A DNA stretch of 19,322 bases from CAZLMW01 sp964560875 (GCA_964560875.1 CAZLMW010000142.1:1-19322); one strand, 5' to 3'; positions 8,544 through 16,191 are shown, numbered from the stretch's first letter. Numbers and translations: made by a program. Notes: generated from the letters alone by a model not told the origin.

Positions 8544-10903
8544 GCGCGCCTCCTGCGGCGGATTGTGACGGCGGCTGCGGCCAACAAGAGCAACAGCGCG
8601 TGGGATGGCGAACCGGTCGAGCCCGCGGTGCAACCGTCGTCGGTGGGTTCGGGCTCGGGACAGTCGCAGGGCACGGCGTCATCTGTCGTGTCGGGTGCCT
8701 GGACAAATCCCATGTCCAGCGGCGTCGTGACATCGTCGCTTGGGCCGGCATCCCCGACACCACCCGCGTCTTTCGGAGCGGTCACATCATCGTCGCTTGG
8801 GCCGGCATCCGCGACACCACCGGCGTCATTCGGAGCGGTCACATCATCGTCGCCACCTGCGTCCACGGCGCCAACCGTGTCGTCGGTCGATGCGACGTCC
8901 GCTGTGGTTGTCGCATCGTCATGAGCGCCCGCGTCCATCGTCCCTGAATCGTCTGCCAGGCCGGCATCGATTGCCAATCCAGCGTCCGTCGCAACGCCCG
9001 CGTCAAGCCCGCCACCCACATCCGCCGACATCCCCGAGTCCGCCGACATCCCCGAGTCCGCCAATGTCCCCGAATCCGCCGATGTCCCCGAGTCGACTGC
9101 CGACGACGTGTCCTCCGTTGAACCGGCGTCCGCTTCGGTGCTGCCCGCGTCTTCAACCGGTGGCGCGATGGTCGCGGGGATGACGATCTTGGCCGCCCAA
9201 CGCTTGCCGTGCTCGACAAGGCCGGGTCCGTTGAAGTGTACGCTGTCATGGCGCCACTTGCTGCCGATCAGGTCCTCGGTCGTCGCCCCCACGAAGACCA
9301 GCGGATCGGCCGCGATGACCGCTTTTTGGCCGGCGATGACCGCCGCGATGCCCGTTTTCGCGGCTTTGGGCAAGTAAGCGGCGAGCGCGATGCCCCAGGG
9401 GATGTCCCACCCCGCCTTCTTGCGACTGGCGGCGATCACCGTCTGCAGGCGCTGTTTGTAGACGTTGGTCGACGTCTTGCCCGCTGCATCCGATTCCCCC
9501 TGGTGCCACAGGATCGCCCGCGCGCCGTACGGTCCGACCTCGTCCAGCGCCAGCTCCAACCTCGGGAAGAGCTTCTTGGCGTTGCCGGGCAACCACTGCT
9601 GAACCGAAGTGCCGCCCCAACCGACGGAAATCAAGCCGATCGGCACGTTGTGTGTCGCCGCGAGGATATCGGCCATCGGCGGCCACGGGGTCCCGCCTCC
9701 TCCGGTCGCAATCGGCTGCGGGTCGTTTGCCACACGCCACCCGTTGGGCCCCCATGCACTCACGCGCGGGTCCTTCGGTTTTTGGGCCGGCTTGCCCGAG
9801 TTGGCGCTGTTGCTCTGCCCTGCCGTGATGAACACCTCGCCGACGCCAAACGGGCCGTAGGTTCCTTCCAGGATCAGCTTCTTGCCCGAGTAGGCGCGCA
9901 CCTGCAGGTCGTGCCAGCCCGTCGTCACGTTGATATGGCCCACAAACGTCTTGCTGGGCTTCGGGTCCACAAGCTGCCACGGAGTCGTGACGCCACCGAT
10001 CTTGGCGACCGCCCGCGCTTCAACCCGGGTCGCCAGCACCTTCAGAGAGCCCTGCACGCGAACCCACGACTTGCCGTGCGCGTCCCGTTGCACAACCTGG
10101 TGGGGATTGGGCCGCTCGATCTGCATCACGAGGTTGGCGGGCGTCGGCCCTTTCCGCACCAGGATCCGCAGCCGTTTCAGCGTGTATTCGTGGGCGTTGC
10201 GCCGAAACGTCCAGTCGGGGTGAATTTCGCCGTTGGACGCCTTGGTGACGTTGTTGCCGATACCAAGATCGCTGGACAGCGTGCTGTTGCTCCACGCGTT
10301 GTAGGCGAGCAGCGTCGTCTTTGCACCATGGTCATGGATCTGAAAGCTGCCGTAGCCCGCGGAGTTGGCCGGCTGGTCGCCCCAGTCGTACAGCGTGCTG
10401 CTCGCGTTGGGCACCTGCGTGATATTCTGCCTTCCATAGTTGCCGCGCCACATCTCGATGTTGCCGGTCGTAATGCCGTTTTTGCTCGCGATCTTGGCGT
10501 GATTCGTCTTGACGTTCATGTCGCTGACCAGCCGCTGCCAGTGGATGCCGGTGCCGCTGTGCGGAATGCCGAGCAGCTTGGGATCGTCGGTAAAGGCCGC
10601 GATCGACACCCACATGAAAGTGCGCTTGCCGCCCTTCGGCGTGACCTCCAAGTGATAGCCAATGCGATCGAACGAGTCGCTGAACGTCGTGGACTTGTTG
10701 ACCTTCCACGCCGGCGCCTTGGCGTGAAACGAGGCCTTGGCGGGGATATCCAGGTCGAATATGACCGTGTAGCCGTTGGCCTCGGGCGCGTCCTTGACGA
10801 TGTCGGCCCATGTGTCCGTCGCGACGAGCGCGCAGCTGACGAAAGCGACAACCGCGACCCCGTTGAGGATCACCGACCTGAGATGCGTGGAGCGGATGTT
10901 CAT
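8540..10903 (-). CDS. Secreted SGNH/sialate-O-acetylesterase-type esterase with MYXO-CTERM tail
   Basis: This 787-residue protein begins with a Sec signal peptide (~1-33, cleavage likely after T-W-A). An N-terminal beta-rich region reaches ~350. The catalytic SGNH / sialate-O-acetylesterase domain (SASA, CE6-like) follows, with G-Q-S-N-S (nucleophile Ser364), W-G-G-T-S-V, W-H-Q-G-E-S-D (466-472) and D-S-V-H-F (Asp553, His556). All catalytic residues expected for the family are present. It should remove acetyl groups from sialic acid or from a polysaccharide; the substrate cannot be told. A low-complexity Asp/Ala/Gly/Thr/Ser linker (~590-745) includes a 19-residue repeat. The end has two Cys clusters, a hydrophobic segment and R-R-R-R-R-A, matching the tripartite MYXO-CTERM signal processed by myxosortases, so cell-surface anchoring is expected. 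The gene follows the NHL lipoprotein gene by 42 bases. No strong ribosome-binding site is seen. Confidence 0.88.
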   Translation of the reverse strand: MNIRSTHLRSVILNGVAVVAFVSCALVATDTWADIVKDAPEANGYTVIFDLDIPAKASFHAKAPAWKVNKSTTFSDSFDRIGYHLEVTPKGGKRTFMWVSIAAFTDDPKLLGIPHSGTGIHWQRLVSDMNVKTNHAKIASKNGITTGNIEMWRGNYGRQNITQVPNASSTLYDWGDQPANSAGYGSFQIHDHGAKTTLLAYNAWSNSTLSSDLGIGNNVTKASNGEIHPDWTFRRNAHEYTLKRLRILVRKGPTPANLVMQIERPNPHQVVQRDAHGKSWVRVQGSLKVLATRVEARAVAKIGGVTTPWQLVDPKPSKTFVGHINVTTGWHDLQVRAYSGKKLILEGTYGPFGVGEVFITAGQSNSANSGKPAQKPKDPRVSAWGPNGWRVANDPQPIATGGGGTPWPPMADILAATHNVPIGLISVGWGGTSVQQWLPGNAKKLFPRLELALDEVGPYGARAILWHQGESDAAGKTSTNVYKQRLQTVIAASRKKAGWDIPWGIALAAYLPKAAKTGIAAVIAGQKAVIAADPLVFVGATTEDLIGSKWRHDSVHFNGPGLVEHGKRWAAKIVIPATIAPPVEDAGSTEADAGSTEDTSSAVDSGTSADSGTLADSGMSADSGMSADVGGGLDAGVATDAGLAIDAGLADDSGTMDAGAHDDATTTADVASTDDTVGAVDAGGDDDVTAPNDAGGVADAGPSDDDVTAPKDAGGVGDAGPSDDVTTPLDMGFVQAPDTTDDAVPCDCPEPEPTDDGCTAGSTGSPSHALLLLLAAAAVTIRRRRRA
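8549..8554 (-). promoter_or_regulatory. Shine-Dalgarno for the LLM gene inside the esterase's Arg tail codons
   Basis: On the minus strand the last codons of the esterase read CGC-CGC-AGG-AGG-CGC-GCA-TGA. The two AGG arginine codons form a perfect AGGAGG ribosome-binding site 5 bases before the ATG at 8543. This fixes the start of the downstream gene and suggests translational coupling. Confidence 0.85.
8731..8856 (-). repeat. 57-bp tandem repeat in the esterase linker
   Basis: Two full 57-bp copies (8731-8787 and 8788-8844) differ at three positions, and a third partial copy begins at 8845. Each copy encodes 19 residues beginning D-D-D-V-T-A-P and ending D-A-G-P-S. The unit is a multiple of three, so copy changes keep the frame. 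Confidence 0.95.
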
Positions 10904-10945
10904 GCGGCGAGCATGGCCCGGCTGGACGCGGGGGACAACGCGCTG

Positions 10946-13900
10946 TCACCACTTCTTGCAGACCATCCGCTTGATGCGGTGGTTGTCCGTGTCCGCGATG
11001 TAGAAGCCCCACAGCCCGTCGGCCGTGATGCCGCGCGGCTTCTTGAAACGCGCGTTCTTGCCGCTACCGGTCGCGTCGCCGTGCCGCTGCGCTGCGCCGG
11101 TGGTCGGTTGCGCACCTGCTGCCGTTTCGGTCGCGCCGCTTCGGTGCACGAGCCGAATCGCGCTGTTTTCCACGTCGACGACCATCGCCGACCCGGTAAT
11201 GGTGTGCACGATGTCCTCGGGCCGATTGAACTGGACCTTCACACCGCCGTTGGCGTCATCGACGTGGCCGGCCGTTCCGGTGCCCGCGAGCGTGTTCATG
11301 AGGGTGTTGGCGGCGATTCGAATACGGTTGTTGCCGGCGTCGGCGATCCAGAGCTCAAAGTTGTAGTTCGACACGTTCCCGGGCCCCTTGAACAGGACTG
11401 ACTTGTCCAGGAAGTGCCCCTTGTCGCCGCCAAACCCGGGACCACTGCCGATAGGTTCTTTGATGACGCCCTTGGAGGTCAGTCGGACGATGCGGTGTTT
11501 GCCGGAGTCCGCGACATAGAGGTCGCCTGAGTTGTTGAACAGCGCCATGCCGCGCGCCGCCTTTACCGGATCGGGGCCTGTCCCATCGGTTACTACGAGG
11601 CCATTGCCGCCGTGAAGGTCGAACTTGCGAATCGTCGAGGTGAACAGCTCGCCGACATAAACGCTCTTCGTCGCGGGGACCCAGAGCACGGTCGACGGAC
11701 CTTTCATCAGGCTGGCCATCTTGCCGACCGGATAAACCGTCGAGACGGTCCCGCCGATATCGATTCGCCGCAGGCTGTTGGCCGCGCGGTCCACGACAAA
11801 CACGCGACCGGACTGGGTGACGGCGACATCCCACGGATAGTTGAACTGGGCGTTTGTGAGGGCCCCTCCACCCTGGAAGCCCGCGGCGCCCGTGCCAGCA
11901 AAGTTGATGACCGCCCACTCAGCGCACGGCTTCCACTTGCACGACGCGCTGCAGCTATCCTTCTGGGCCGGCACGCCCGGATCGCACTGTTCACCGGCAG
12001 ACGAGTCGATGGTGCCGTCGCCACAAGGTCCGGTTTGCTTGGCGACGCACTGACCGGCGTTGCAGATCTTGTCGGCAGCGCAGGACTCCCCGTCGGACCG
12101 TTTCTTGTTCTCGCACGCGGCCACGCCCGGGCACGAATCGATGGTGCATGGGTTCTGGTCGTCGCATACGGCCGCCCCGTCTTCGACCTCGATGCCGGTG
12201 CAGCTGCCCTTTTTGCAGCTATCCCCGGTCGTGCATTTCAAGTTGTCGTCGCACTTCTTGCCCTCGTCACCGGGCGACGCGGTGCATTTGCCGGTCTTCG
12301 GATCGCAATAGGCGACGGTGCAGGGTGCCTTGGTCGTGCAGACGATCGCGTCCTTGGTCTTCTTGACGCATTTGCCCTGCTGACAGAGCAGCGTCGACTT
12401 GCACTTGTCACCGTCGCCGAACTGCGCACAGTCGCTGTCCTGCTTGCACACCGAGATGTCGGTGCCGGGGACGCAGGTGCCGTTTTCACAGGTGTCGGAC
12501 TTCGTGGCTGGGTTGCCGTCGTCGCACAACGTGTTGGCGGGCGCGTGGACGTTGGCGCACTTGCCCGTTTTCACGTCGCACACATTGAGGACGCACGGCG
12601 CGGCGCTCGACGAGGGACACACGACGATGGTCTTCGGGTCGACGACGCATGCCCCAGCCTGGCCCGGTTTCTTGTCGCAGACCAGCGTGCCGTTACACGG
12701 GTTGCCGTCTTCTTTCGCGGCACAATCGGCGTCAACTTTGCACCCGCAGTTGTTCTGGCTCGCCGTGCAGGTCCCGTTCACACACTTATCATCGGGCGTG
12801 CACGGCGTGTTGTCGGCGTCGCAGCCCAGCCCATCGTTGCGCGCTGTCATCACGCACTTGCCAGTCTTCTTCTGGCAGACATTGCTGGCGCACACCGTGT
12901 CGTCGACCGACTGGCACTTGATCTTCGTGGCGTGGTTGAGCTCGCAGGTCCACGGCTGCTTGGCCTTGTCGCAGTACAGGATGCCGTTGCAGAGGTCGCC
13001 GTCGTCTTTGAGCGCACAGTCGTTGTCCGACTTGCACTCGCACAGGTTCGTGCCGCCTTTGCAGACGCCTTTGGTGCAGCCATCGCCGACCGTGCACGGG
13101 TTGCCGTCGTAGCACTTGCCGAATTCGTTGACGAGCTCGGCCTTGCACTTGCCGGTCTTGGGCTGACAGGTGTTCTTGACGCAGGCCGTGTCGTCCACAG
13201 ACGGGCAGTTGATGACCGTCGCTGGGTTGTGCAGGCATTGGCCGGTCACCTTGTTGCAAAACAGCTTGCCGTTGCACGCGTTGCCGTCTTCATGCTTGGC
13301 GCAGTCGAAGTCGCCTTTGCACTTGCACGTGTTCGTGCCCTTGGTGCACTTGCCGGCCTTGCAGTGGTCCCCAGTCGTGCATTTGTCCCCATCTTCGCAG
13401 GTTTTGAGGTCGGCGACGGGCTTGGGAACGCAGTTACCGGTCTTGGTCTCACAGGCGACGGTGATACATGCGGTTTTCGAGGGCGTGCACTTGACGACGG
13501 TCGCCGGGTTGATCTTGCACGTGTAGTTCTTCTTGGCCGACTTATCGCAGTACATCACGCCGTTACAGGCGTTTCCGTCGTCCTTCGCGACGCAATCGGC
13601 GGCCTTCTTGCACTCGCACAGGTTGGTCTTGCCGGCGCTGCAAAGGCCCTTTCCGTCGCACGAGTCCCCGCTGCTGCAGACATCGCCGTCGTCGCAGGCA
13701 ACCGTCGTCTTTTCGGGGATGTACGTGCACTTGCCGGTGTCTGGATGGCAGCGGTTTTTCTTGCACGGGGTATCGCCCGAATCCGAACACGTCACGATGG
13801 TCTTCGGGTTGGGCGTGCAGATGTGCGGGTGCTTGTTGAGATCGCAGAAGAGGCGCGGCGCGCACTTGCCGTGTTGCTTGTCGAGGTCCTTCTGTTTGCC

Positions 13901-14827
13901 GAAGCAGTCGCTCGTGACCTTGCAGTCGCAGAGGTTGGCGGTGCTCGAACAAACACCGGCCTGGCAGTTGTCGCCCGTCGTGCATTTGTCGCCGTCATCG
14001 CACTTGGCGCCGTCCTTTTGGCCGACGCACTGCACATCGACGCACGACGCGTTCTCTCCGACAAACTGTTCGCACTCCGAGAGCTTGCCCCCGGCGCAGT
14101 TTCGCTCGCCCTTGCAGCGGGTAACGACGACTCCGTCCTTCTTCTTCTCGACCGCGCACGTCGTCGTCAGGGCTTCGTCGACCGCCACCGTTGAGCACGG
14201 ACAGACACCGAGCAGCTTGCTGTCCTTGCTGGCGACAAGCACGCACGACTTGGCCTTGCCGCCGCCGATCTTGTCGGACAGGCGACACGCGTAGCCCTTG
14301 GCGCACTGGTTGTCGGACGAGCACTGCATCGCACAGAACGAGCCGACCGTTCGTCCGTAGGAGACGCACCACATCGGCTTGGGAGCGGCGAACCCGCAGT
14401 GGTCGTGTTTGGTGCAAGGCCGACAGCTGGTGCCGTGGCTCGGCACGCAATAGCTCTGCTGATCCGCGCCGCCGATGACGGTCGTGCAGGTGAAGCCGCC
14501 CGGGCAGGTGTCGATGCAGTCTGCGGCGCAACGCTTGCCGATCGGCGTGTCGATGCACAGCCCCGAGTCGCACTGGCCGTGTCCGAGGCACTTGCAGCCG
14601 GCTTCCCCCGGGCATTCGAGCAGAGAAGTGCCGGTGTCTTCAGACGGTGTGGTGCCCAGGTCGGGGGACGCGGACGTGTCTTCTTCTACGTTGACCGTGC
14701 CATCGAGCGTGTCGGAAACGCCGACAGAGACGTCGGGAGAGGATTCCGTGGGGCCGCACCCCATGCCCATCGCAGCGGCCAGGACCAGGGCCAGCAGCCT
14801 CTTCTGTAGCCTGTTCGTCTTGGGCAT
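10946..14827 (-). CDS. Giant Cys-rich lipoprotein with C-terminal six-blade NHL propeller
   Basis: This 1293-residue protein has an N-terminal signal sequence ending A-M-G-M-G-C (Cys24), a plausible though imperfect lipobox, followed by a Ser/Thr/Asp-rich spacer. Residues ~72-275 are assorted Cys-rich modules. Residues ~276-858 hold six supermodules of 91-102 residues; each runs C-x-D-G-x-x-C-T-x-G-D-x-C, then C-x-C-K, D-C-A, E/D-D-G-x-x-C-N-G, N-P-A-T, and ends K-T-G-K-C. A myxobacterial-type C-G-D-G-x-I-D repeat lies near 932. Residues ~995-1290 form six NHL repeats (for example V-V-D-R-A-A-N-S-L-R-R-I and I-A-D-T-D-N-H-R-I-K-R-M), which normally fold into a ligand-binding propeller. The start is the ATG at 14827, with AGGAAA just before it. 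It is the first gene of the minus-strand set that includes the esterase and LLM genes. Role: probable cell-surface binding protein (inference). Confidence 0.87.
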   Translation of the reverse strand: MPKTNRLQKRLLALVLAAAMGMGCGPTESSPDVSVGVSDTLDGTVNVEEDTSASPDLGTTPSEDTGTSLLECPGEAGCKCLGHGQCDSGLCIDTPIGKRCAADCIDTCPGGFTCTTVIGGADQQSYCVPSHGTSCRPCTKHDHCGFAAPKPMWCVSYGRTVGSFCAMQCSSDNQCAKGYACRLSDKIGGGKAKSCVLVASKDSKLLGVCPCSTVAVDEALTTTCAVEKKKDGVVVTRCKGERNCAGGKLSECEQFVGENASCVDVQCVGQKDGAKCDDGDKCTTGDNCQAGVCSSTANLCDCKVTSDCFGKQKDLDKQHGKCAPRLFCDLNKHPHICTPNPKTIVTCSDSGDTPCKKNRCHPDTGKCTYIPEKTTVACDDGDVCSSGDSCDGKGLCSAGKTNLCECKKAADCVAKDDGNACNGVMYCDKSAKKNYTCKINPATVVKCTPSKTACITVACETKTGNCVPKPVADLKTCEDGDKCTTGDHCKAGKCTKGTNTCKCKGDFDCAKHEDGNACNGKLFCNKVTGQCLHNPATVINCPSVDDTACVKNTCQPKTGKCKAELVNEFGKCYDGNPCTVGDGCTKGVCKGGTNLCECKSDNDCALKDDGDLCNGILYCDKAKQPWTCELNHATKIKCQSVDDTVCASNVCQKKTGKCVMTARNDGLGCDADNTPCTPDDKCVNGTCTASQNNCGCKVDADCAAKEDGNPCNGTLVCDKKPGQAGACVVDPKTIVVCPSSSAAPCVLNVCDVKTGKCANVHAPANTLCDDGNPATKSDTCENGTCVPGTDISVCKQDSDCAQFGDGDKCKSTLLCQQGKCVKKTKDAIVCTTKAPCTVAYCDPKTGKCTASPGDEGKKCDDNLKCTTGDSCKKGSCTGIEVEDGAAVCDDQNPCTIDSCPGVAACENKKRSDGESCAADKICNAGQCVAKQTGPCGDGTIDSSAGEQCDPGVPAQKDSCSASCKWKPCAEWAVINFAGTGAAGFQGGGALTNAQFNYPWDVAVTQSGRVFVVDRAANSLRRIDIGGTVSTVYPVGKMASLMKGPSTVLWVPATKSVYVGELFTSTIRKFDLHGGNGLVVTDGTGPDPVKAARGMALFNNSGDLYVADSGKHRIVRLTSKGVIKEPIGSGPGFGGDKGHFLDKSVLFKGPGNVSNYNFELWIADAGNNRIRIAANTLMNTLAGTGTAGHVDDANGGVKVQFNRPEDIVHTITGSAMVVDVENSAIRLVHRSGATETAAGAQPTTGAAQRHGDATGSGKNARFKKPRGITADGLWGFYIADTDNHRIKRMVCKKW

Positions 14828-14833
14828 TTTCCT

Positions 14834-14839
14834 ACTTTA
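14834..14839 (-). promoter_or_regulatory. -10-like element six bases before the NHL lipoprotein start
   Basis: On the minus strand TAAAGT is followed by AGGAAA and then the ATG at 14827. The hexamer matches TATAAT at 4 of 6 positions. The 6-base gap is the same as for the elements at 288-293 and 965-970. AGGAAA could also serve as a very close ribosome-binding site, so a leaderless start is less certain here. Confidence 0.3.
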
Positions 14840-14852
14840 CCACCGCGCAAAT

Positions 14853-14871
14853 GGCGGTCTAGCAGACCGCC
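14853..14871. promoter_or_regulatory. Perfect inverted repeat upstream of the NHL lipoprotein gene
   Basis: GGCGGTCT-AGC-AGACCGCC has 8-bp perfect arms and a 3-base centre. Relative to the -10-like element at 14834-14839 it covers the place where a -35 box would lie, so it could be an operator. As RNA it could form a tight GC-rich hairpin and act as a terminator stem for either direction, but no T-run follows on either side. Confidence 0.45.
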
Positions 14872-14910
14872 GGCAATAGCGCCGGTTGTGGTGCCAACGT
14901 CGCCAAGGCG

Positions 14911-15081
14911 TCAAGGGCTACTTGATACGCAGCTTGGCACCTCGGCGTCCACGAGGTCAGCGAACGTGCCAAAGCAATGGATTCTCAGATGCCATGGCCT
15001 CTTCCGCTCCACCGTCCAACCTTTGTCTTGCGCGAGCTGCGCCAGTCGCTCTTTCTCGCCGGGTCCATACGCCACCAAGGA
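14911..15081 (-). pseudogene. Possible C-terminal remnant of an unidentified gene
   Basis: On the minus strand the frame ending at 14911 reads like protein over about 50 residues (segments Y-G-P-G-E-K-E-R-L-A-Q-L-A-Q and K-R-P-W-H-L-R-I-H-C-F-G). The same bases on the plus strand do not match the ferritin-like family that begins at 15082. I see no start codon or ribosome-binding site for it. It could be the tail of a gene cut off by the rearrangement that placed the ferritin-like fragment beside it. I do not recognise the family, and chance openness at high GC is a real alternative. Confidence 0.25.
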
Positions 15082-15408
15082 GTCGACGAGGGCCGCCACG
15101 TCGAGGTCTTTCACGGCTACCTGACGCGCAAGCTCAACAAGCTCTACGAGATCGACGACAACCTCTACACGGTCATCGACGCGCTGATGACCGACAACCG
15201 CTGGGACCTCAAGTTCCTCGGCATGCAGATCATGATCGAGGGCCTCGCGCTCGGCGCGTTTTCCGCGATCCGCAACGCGACCAACGAGCCGCTGCTCAAG
15301 GAAATCCTCAAGTACGTCATCACCGACGAAGCGCGCCACGTGCACTACGGCGTATTGGCCCTATCGCGCTTCTACAAAGAGCTTGGCGACGACGAACGCG
15401 CCGAACGC
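15082..15408 (+). pseudogene. Internal fragment of a ferritin-like di-iron oxygenase
   Basis: About 109 residues are clearly like a di-iron ferritin-like protein of the AurF / ribonucleotide-reductase-R2-like type. They begin D-E-G-R-H-V-E-V-F-H, continue through R-W-D-L-K-F-L-G-M-Q-I and E-G-L-A-L-G-A-F, and end D-E-A-R-H-V-H-Y-G-V-L-A-L plus E-R-A-E-R. The metal-ligand motifs (E/D-x-x-H, E, D-E-A-R-H) of the second half of the four-helix bundle are present. The helices that should precede 15082 are missing. After 15408 the expected E-D-(F/W) continuation is lost and the frame becomes Ser/Arg/Pro-rich. An ATG at 14977 is in frame but gives unrelated residues. I read this as a truncated, inactive gene piece beside a toxin-antitoxin locus. 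Confidence 0.7.
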
Positions 15409-15508
15409 GGGGCCACCGGGGACCGGTCCGCGATCGGTGCGACAAGGAGTTCGACCGTGATGTGCGTCATCCGCCCACCAGCATGTACCACCTCCTCTTC
15501 CAGCTGGC
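15409..15508. other. Junction segment between ferritin-like fragment and toxin gene
   Basis: Past the end of the ferritin-like match, the plus frame starting at 15411 reads D-K-E-F-D-R-D-V-R and then P-T-S-M-Y-H-L-L-F-Q-L-A, which is protein-like but unrelated to the ferritin fold. The opposite strand also has an open, protein-like frame. It may be a third gene fragment in the mosaic. I cannot assign it. Confidence 0.25.
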
Positions 15509-15925
15509 TCAGGCCGCCACGAGCTCCTCTGGCGTGCGCCGCACGATCCCGACTACTCGGTCGAAATCGCGGTCGTAGGAGCAAAAGGCCGCGGCGCCAG
15601 ACTCAAGGCAAACCGCGGCATGCACGGCGTCGCGCGCCAACAACTGGGCGTCAGACACCATCAGATCGCGGGCGCGGTCGAGGACCTTTGCGGTGATGGG
15701 TAGTGTCGTCGGCACAGCGACCCGCAACAGGCGATAGACATGGAGACCGTCGTCCCAGCGGTCGATCGCCCGGTAGCGATGAAGGATCTCCTGGAGCACC
15801 TCGGCGTCGACCGCCGCGTTCAGTGTGCCCTCCGCGATGGCACGCAGCACACGCAGCGAAGGCTCCTTGCACGGGTGGACGCGACCGGCCGCATACATCG
15901 GGATGTTGGCGTCGAGCAGGATCAC
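15509..15925 (-). CDS. VapC-like PIN-domain toxin
   Basis: This 138-residue protein has typical length for a type II PIN-domain toxin, a Mg-dependent ribonuclease that cuts RNA (often tRNA) when its antitoxin is lost. The acidic residues expected in the active site are visible: Asp5 (L-L-D-A-N), Glu42 or Glu46 (D-A-E-V-L-Q-E-I), Asp99 (A-R-D-A-V-H-A-A) and Asp118 (S-Y-D-R-D-F-D), and the C-terminus has the usual G-I-V-R-R-T-P. The start is a GTG at 15925 whose bases overlap the antitoxin stop as GTGA, so the two are translationally coupled. The gene appears intact. Its 3' end sits directly against the junction segment of gene fragments. Whether it belongs strictly to VapC or to a related PIN subgroup cannot be settled here. 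Confidence 0.88.
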   Translation of the reverse strand: MILLDANIPMYAAGRVHPCKEPSLRVLRAIAEGTLNAAVDAEVLQEILHRYRAIDRWDDGLHVYRLLRVAVPTTLPITAKVLDRARDLMVSDAQLLARDAVHAAVCLESGAAAFCSYDRDFDRVVGIVRRTPEELVAA

Positions 15926-16173
15926 AGCGGCAGCCCCTTGTCTCGCGCGATATACTCGCCCTTTATGCGGGCGACGTCATCCACCGGCAGATCGAGCTGA
16001 CCCATCGCGTCAACGGCGTCGACGCGGTCACTCGTCTGCGGCTGCAGGTACAACTGCTCGCAAGCTTCACGGATTAAACGCCCCAGGCTCTTGCCGCGCC
16101 GCGCCGCCTCAGCGCGCAGCTTGTCGTGTTGGTCAGCGGTCATCAGGATCGTTGTCTTGCGCGTAAGCTCCAT
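15922..16173 (-). CDS. Ribbon-helix-helix antitoxin of the PIN toxin
   Basis: This 83-residue protein has an N-terminal ribbon-helix-helix-type region (R-K-T-T-I-L-M-T, then Q-H-D-K-L-R-A-E-A-A-R-R-G and S-L-G-R-L-I-R-E-A) that should dimerise and bind DNA. Its C-terminal acidic tail (~50-83, rich in Asp, Val and Leu) should wrap and block the toxin. I choose the ATG at 16173 because GGAGG stands 6 bases upstream; a GTG at 16185 is in frame but has no such site and overlaps the palindrome. The gene comes first in the operon, the usual order for VapBC. The palindrome at 16170-16191 covers its ribosome-binding site and start codon, so autorepression by the antitoxin is likely (inference from the family). 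Confidence 0.85.
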   Translation of the reverse strand: MELTRKTTILMTADQHDKLRAEAARRGKSLGRLIREACEQLYLQPQTSDRVDAVDAMGQLDLPVDDVARIKGEYIARDKGLPL

Positions 16174-16191
16174 ATGCACCTCCACATATGG
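16170..16191. promoter_or_regulatory. Palindromic operator candidate over the antitoxin start
   Basis: CCATATG and CATATGG form perfect 7-bp inverted arms around an 8-base centre that contains the antitoxin's Shine-Dalgarno sequence. The left arm overlaps the antitoxin ATG. Ribbon-helix-helix antitoxins commonly bind such repeats to repress their own operon. The same repeat could also fold in the mRNA and hide the ribosome-binding site. Confidence 0.6.

Noticed and set aside
8731..8856. CRISPR-like array
   Set aside because: The 57-bp units are contiguous, in frame and have no unique spacers; they are a protein linker repeat.
9209..14194. Very long plus-strand frames (730 and 860 residues) opposite the esterase and NHL lipoprotein genes
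   Set aside because: They have no signal peptide, domain or ribosome-binding site, while the minus strand encodes clear families with catalytic motifs and ordered Cys and NHL repeats.
14977..15081. ATG at 14977 as start of an intact ferritin-like protein
   Set aside because: Residues between 14977 and 15081 do not resemble the family's missing helices, and the frame after 15408 also diverges, so an intact gene is not supported.
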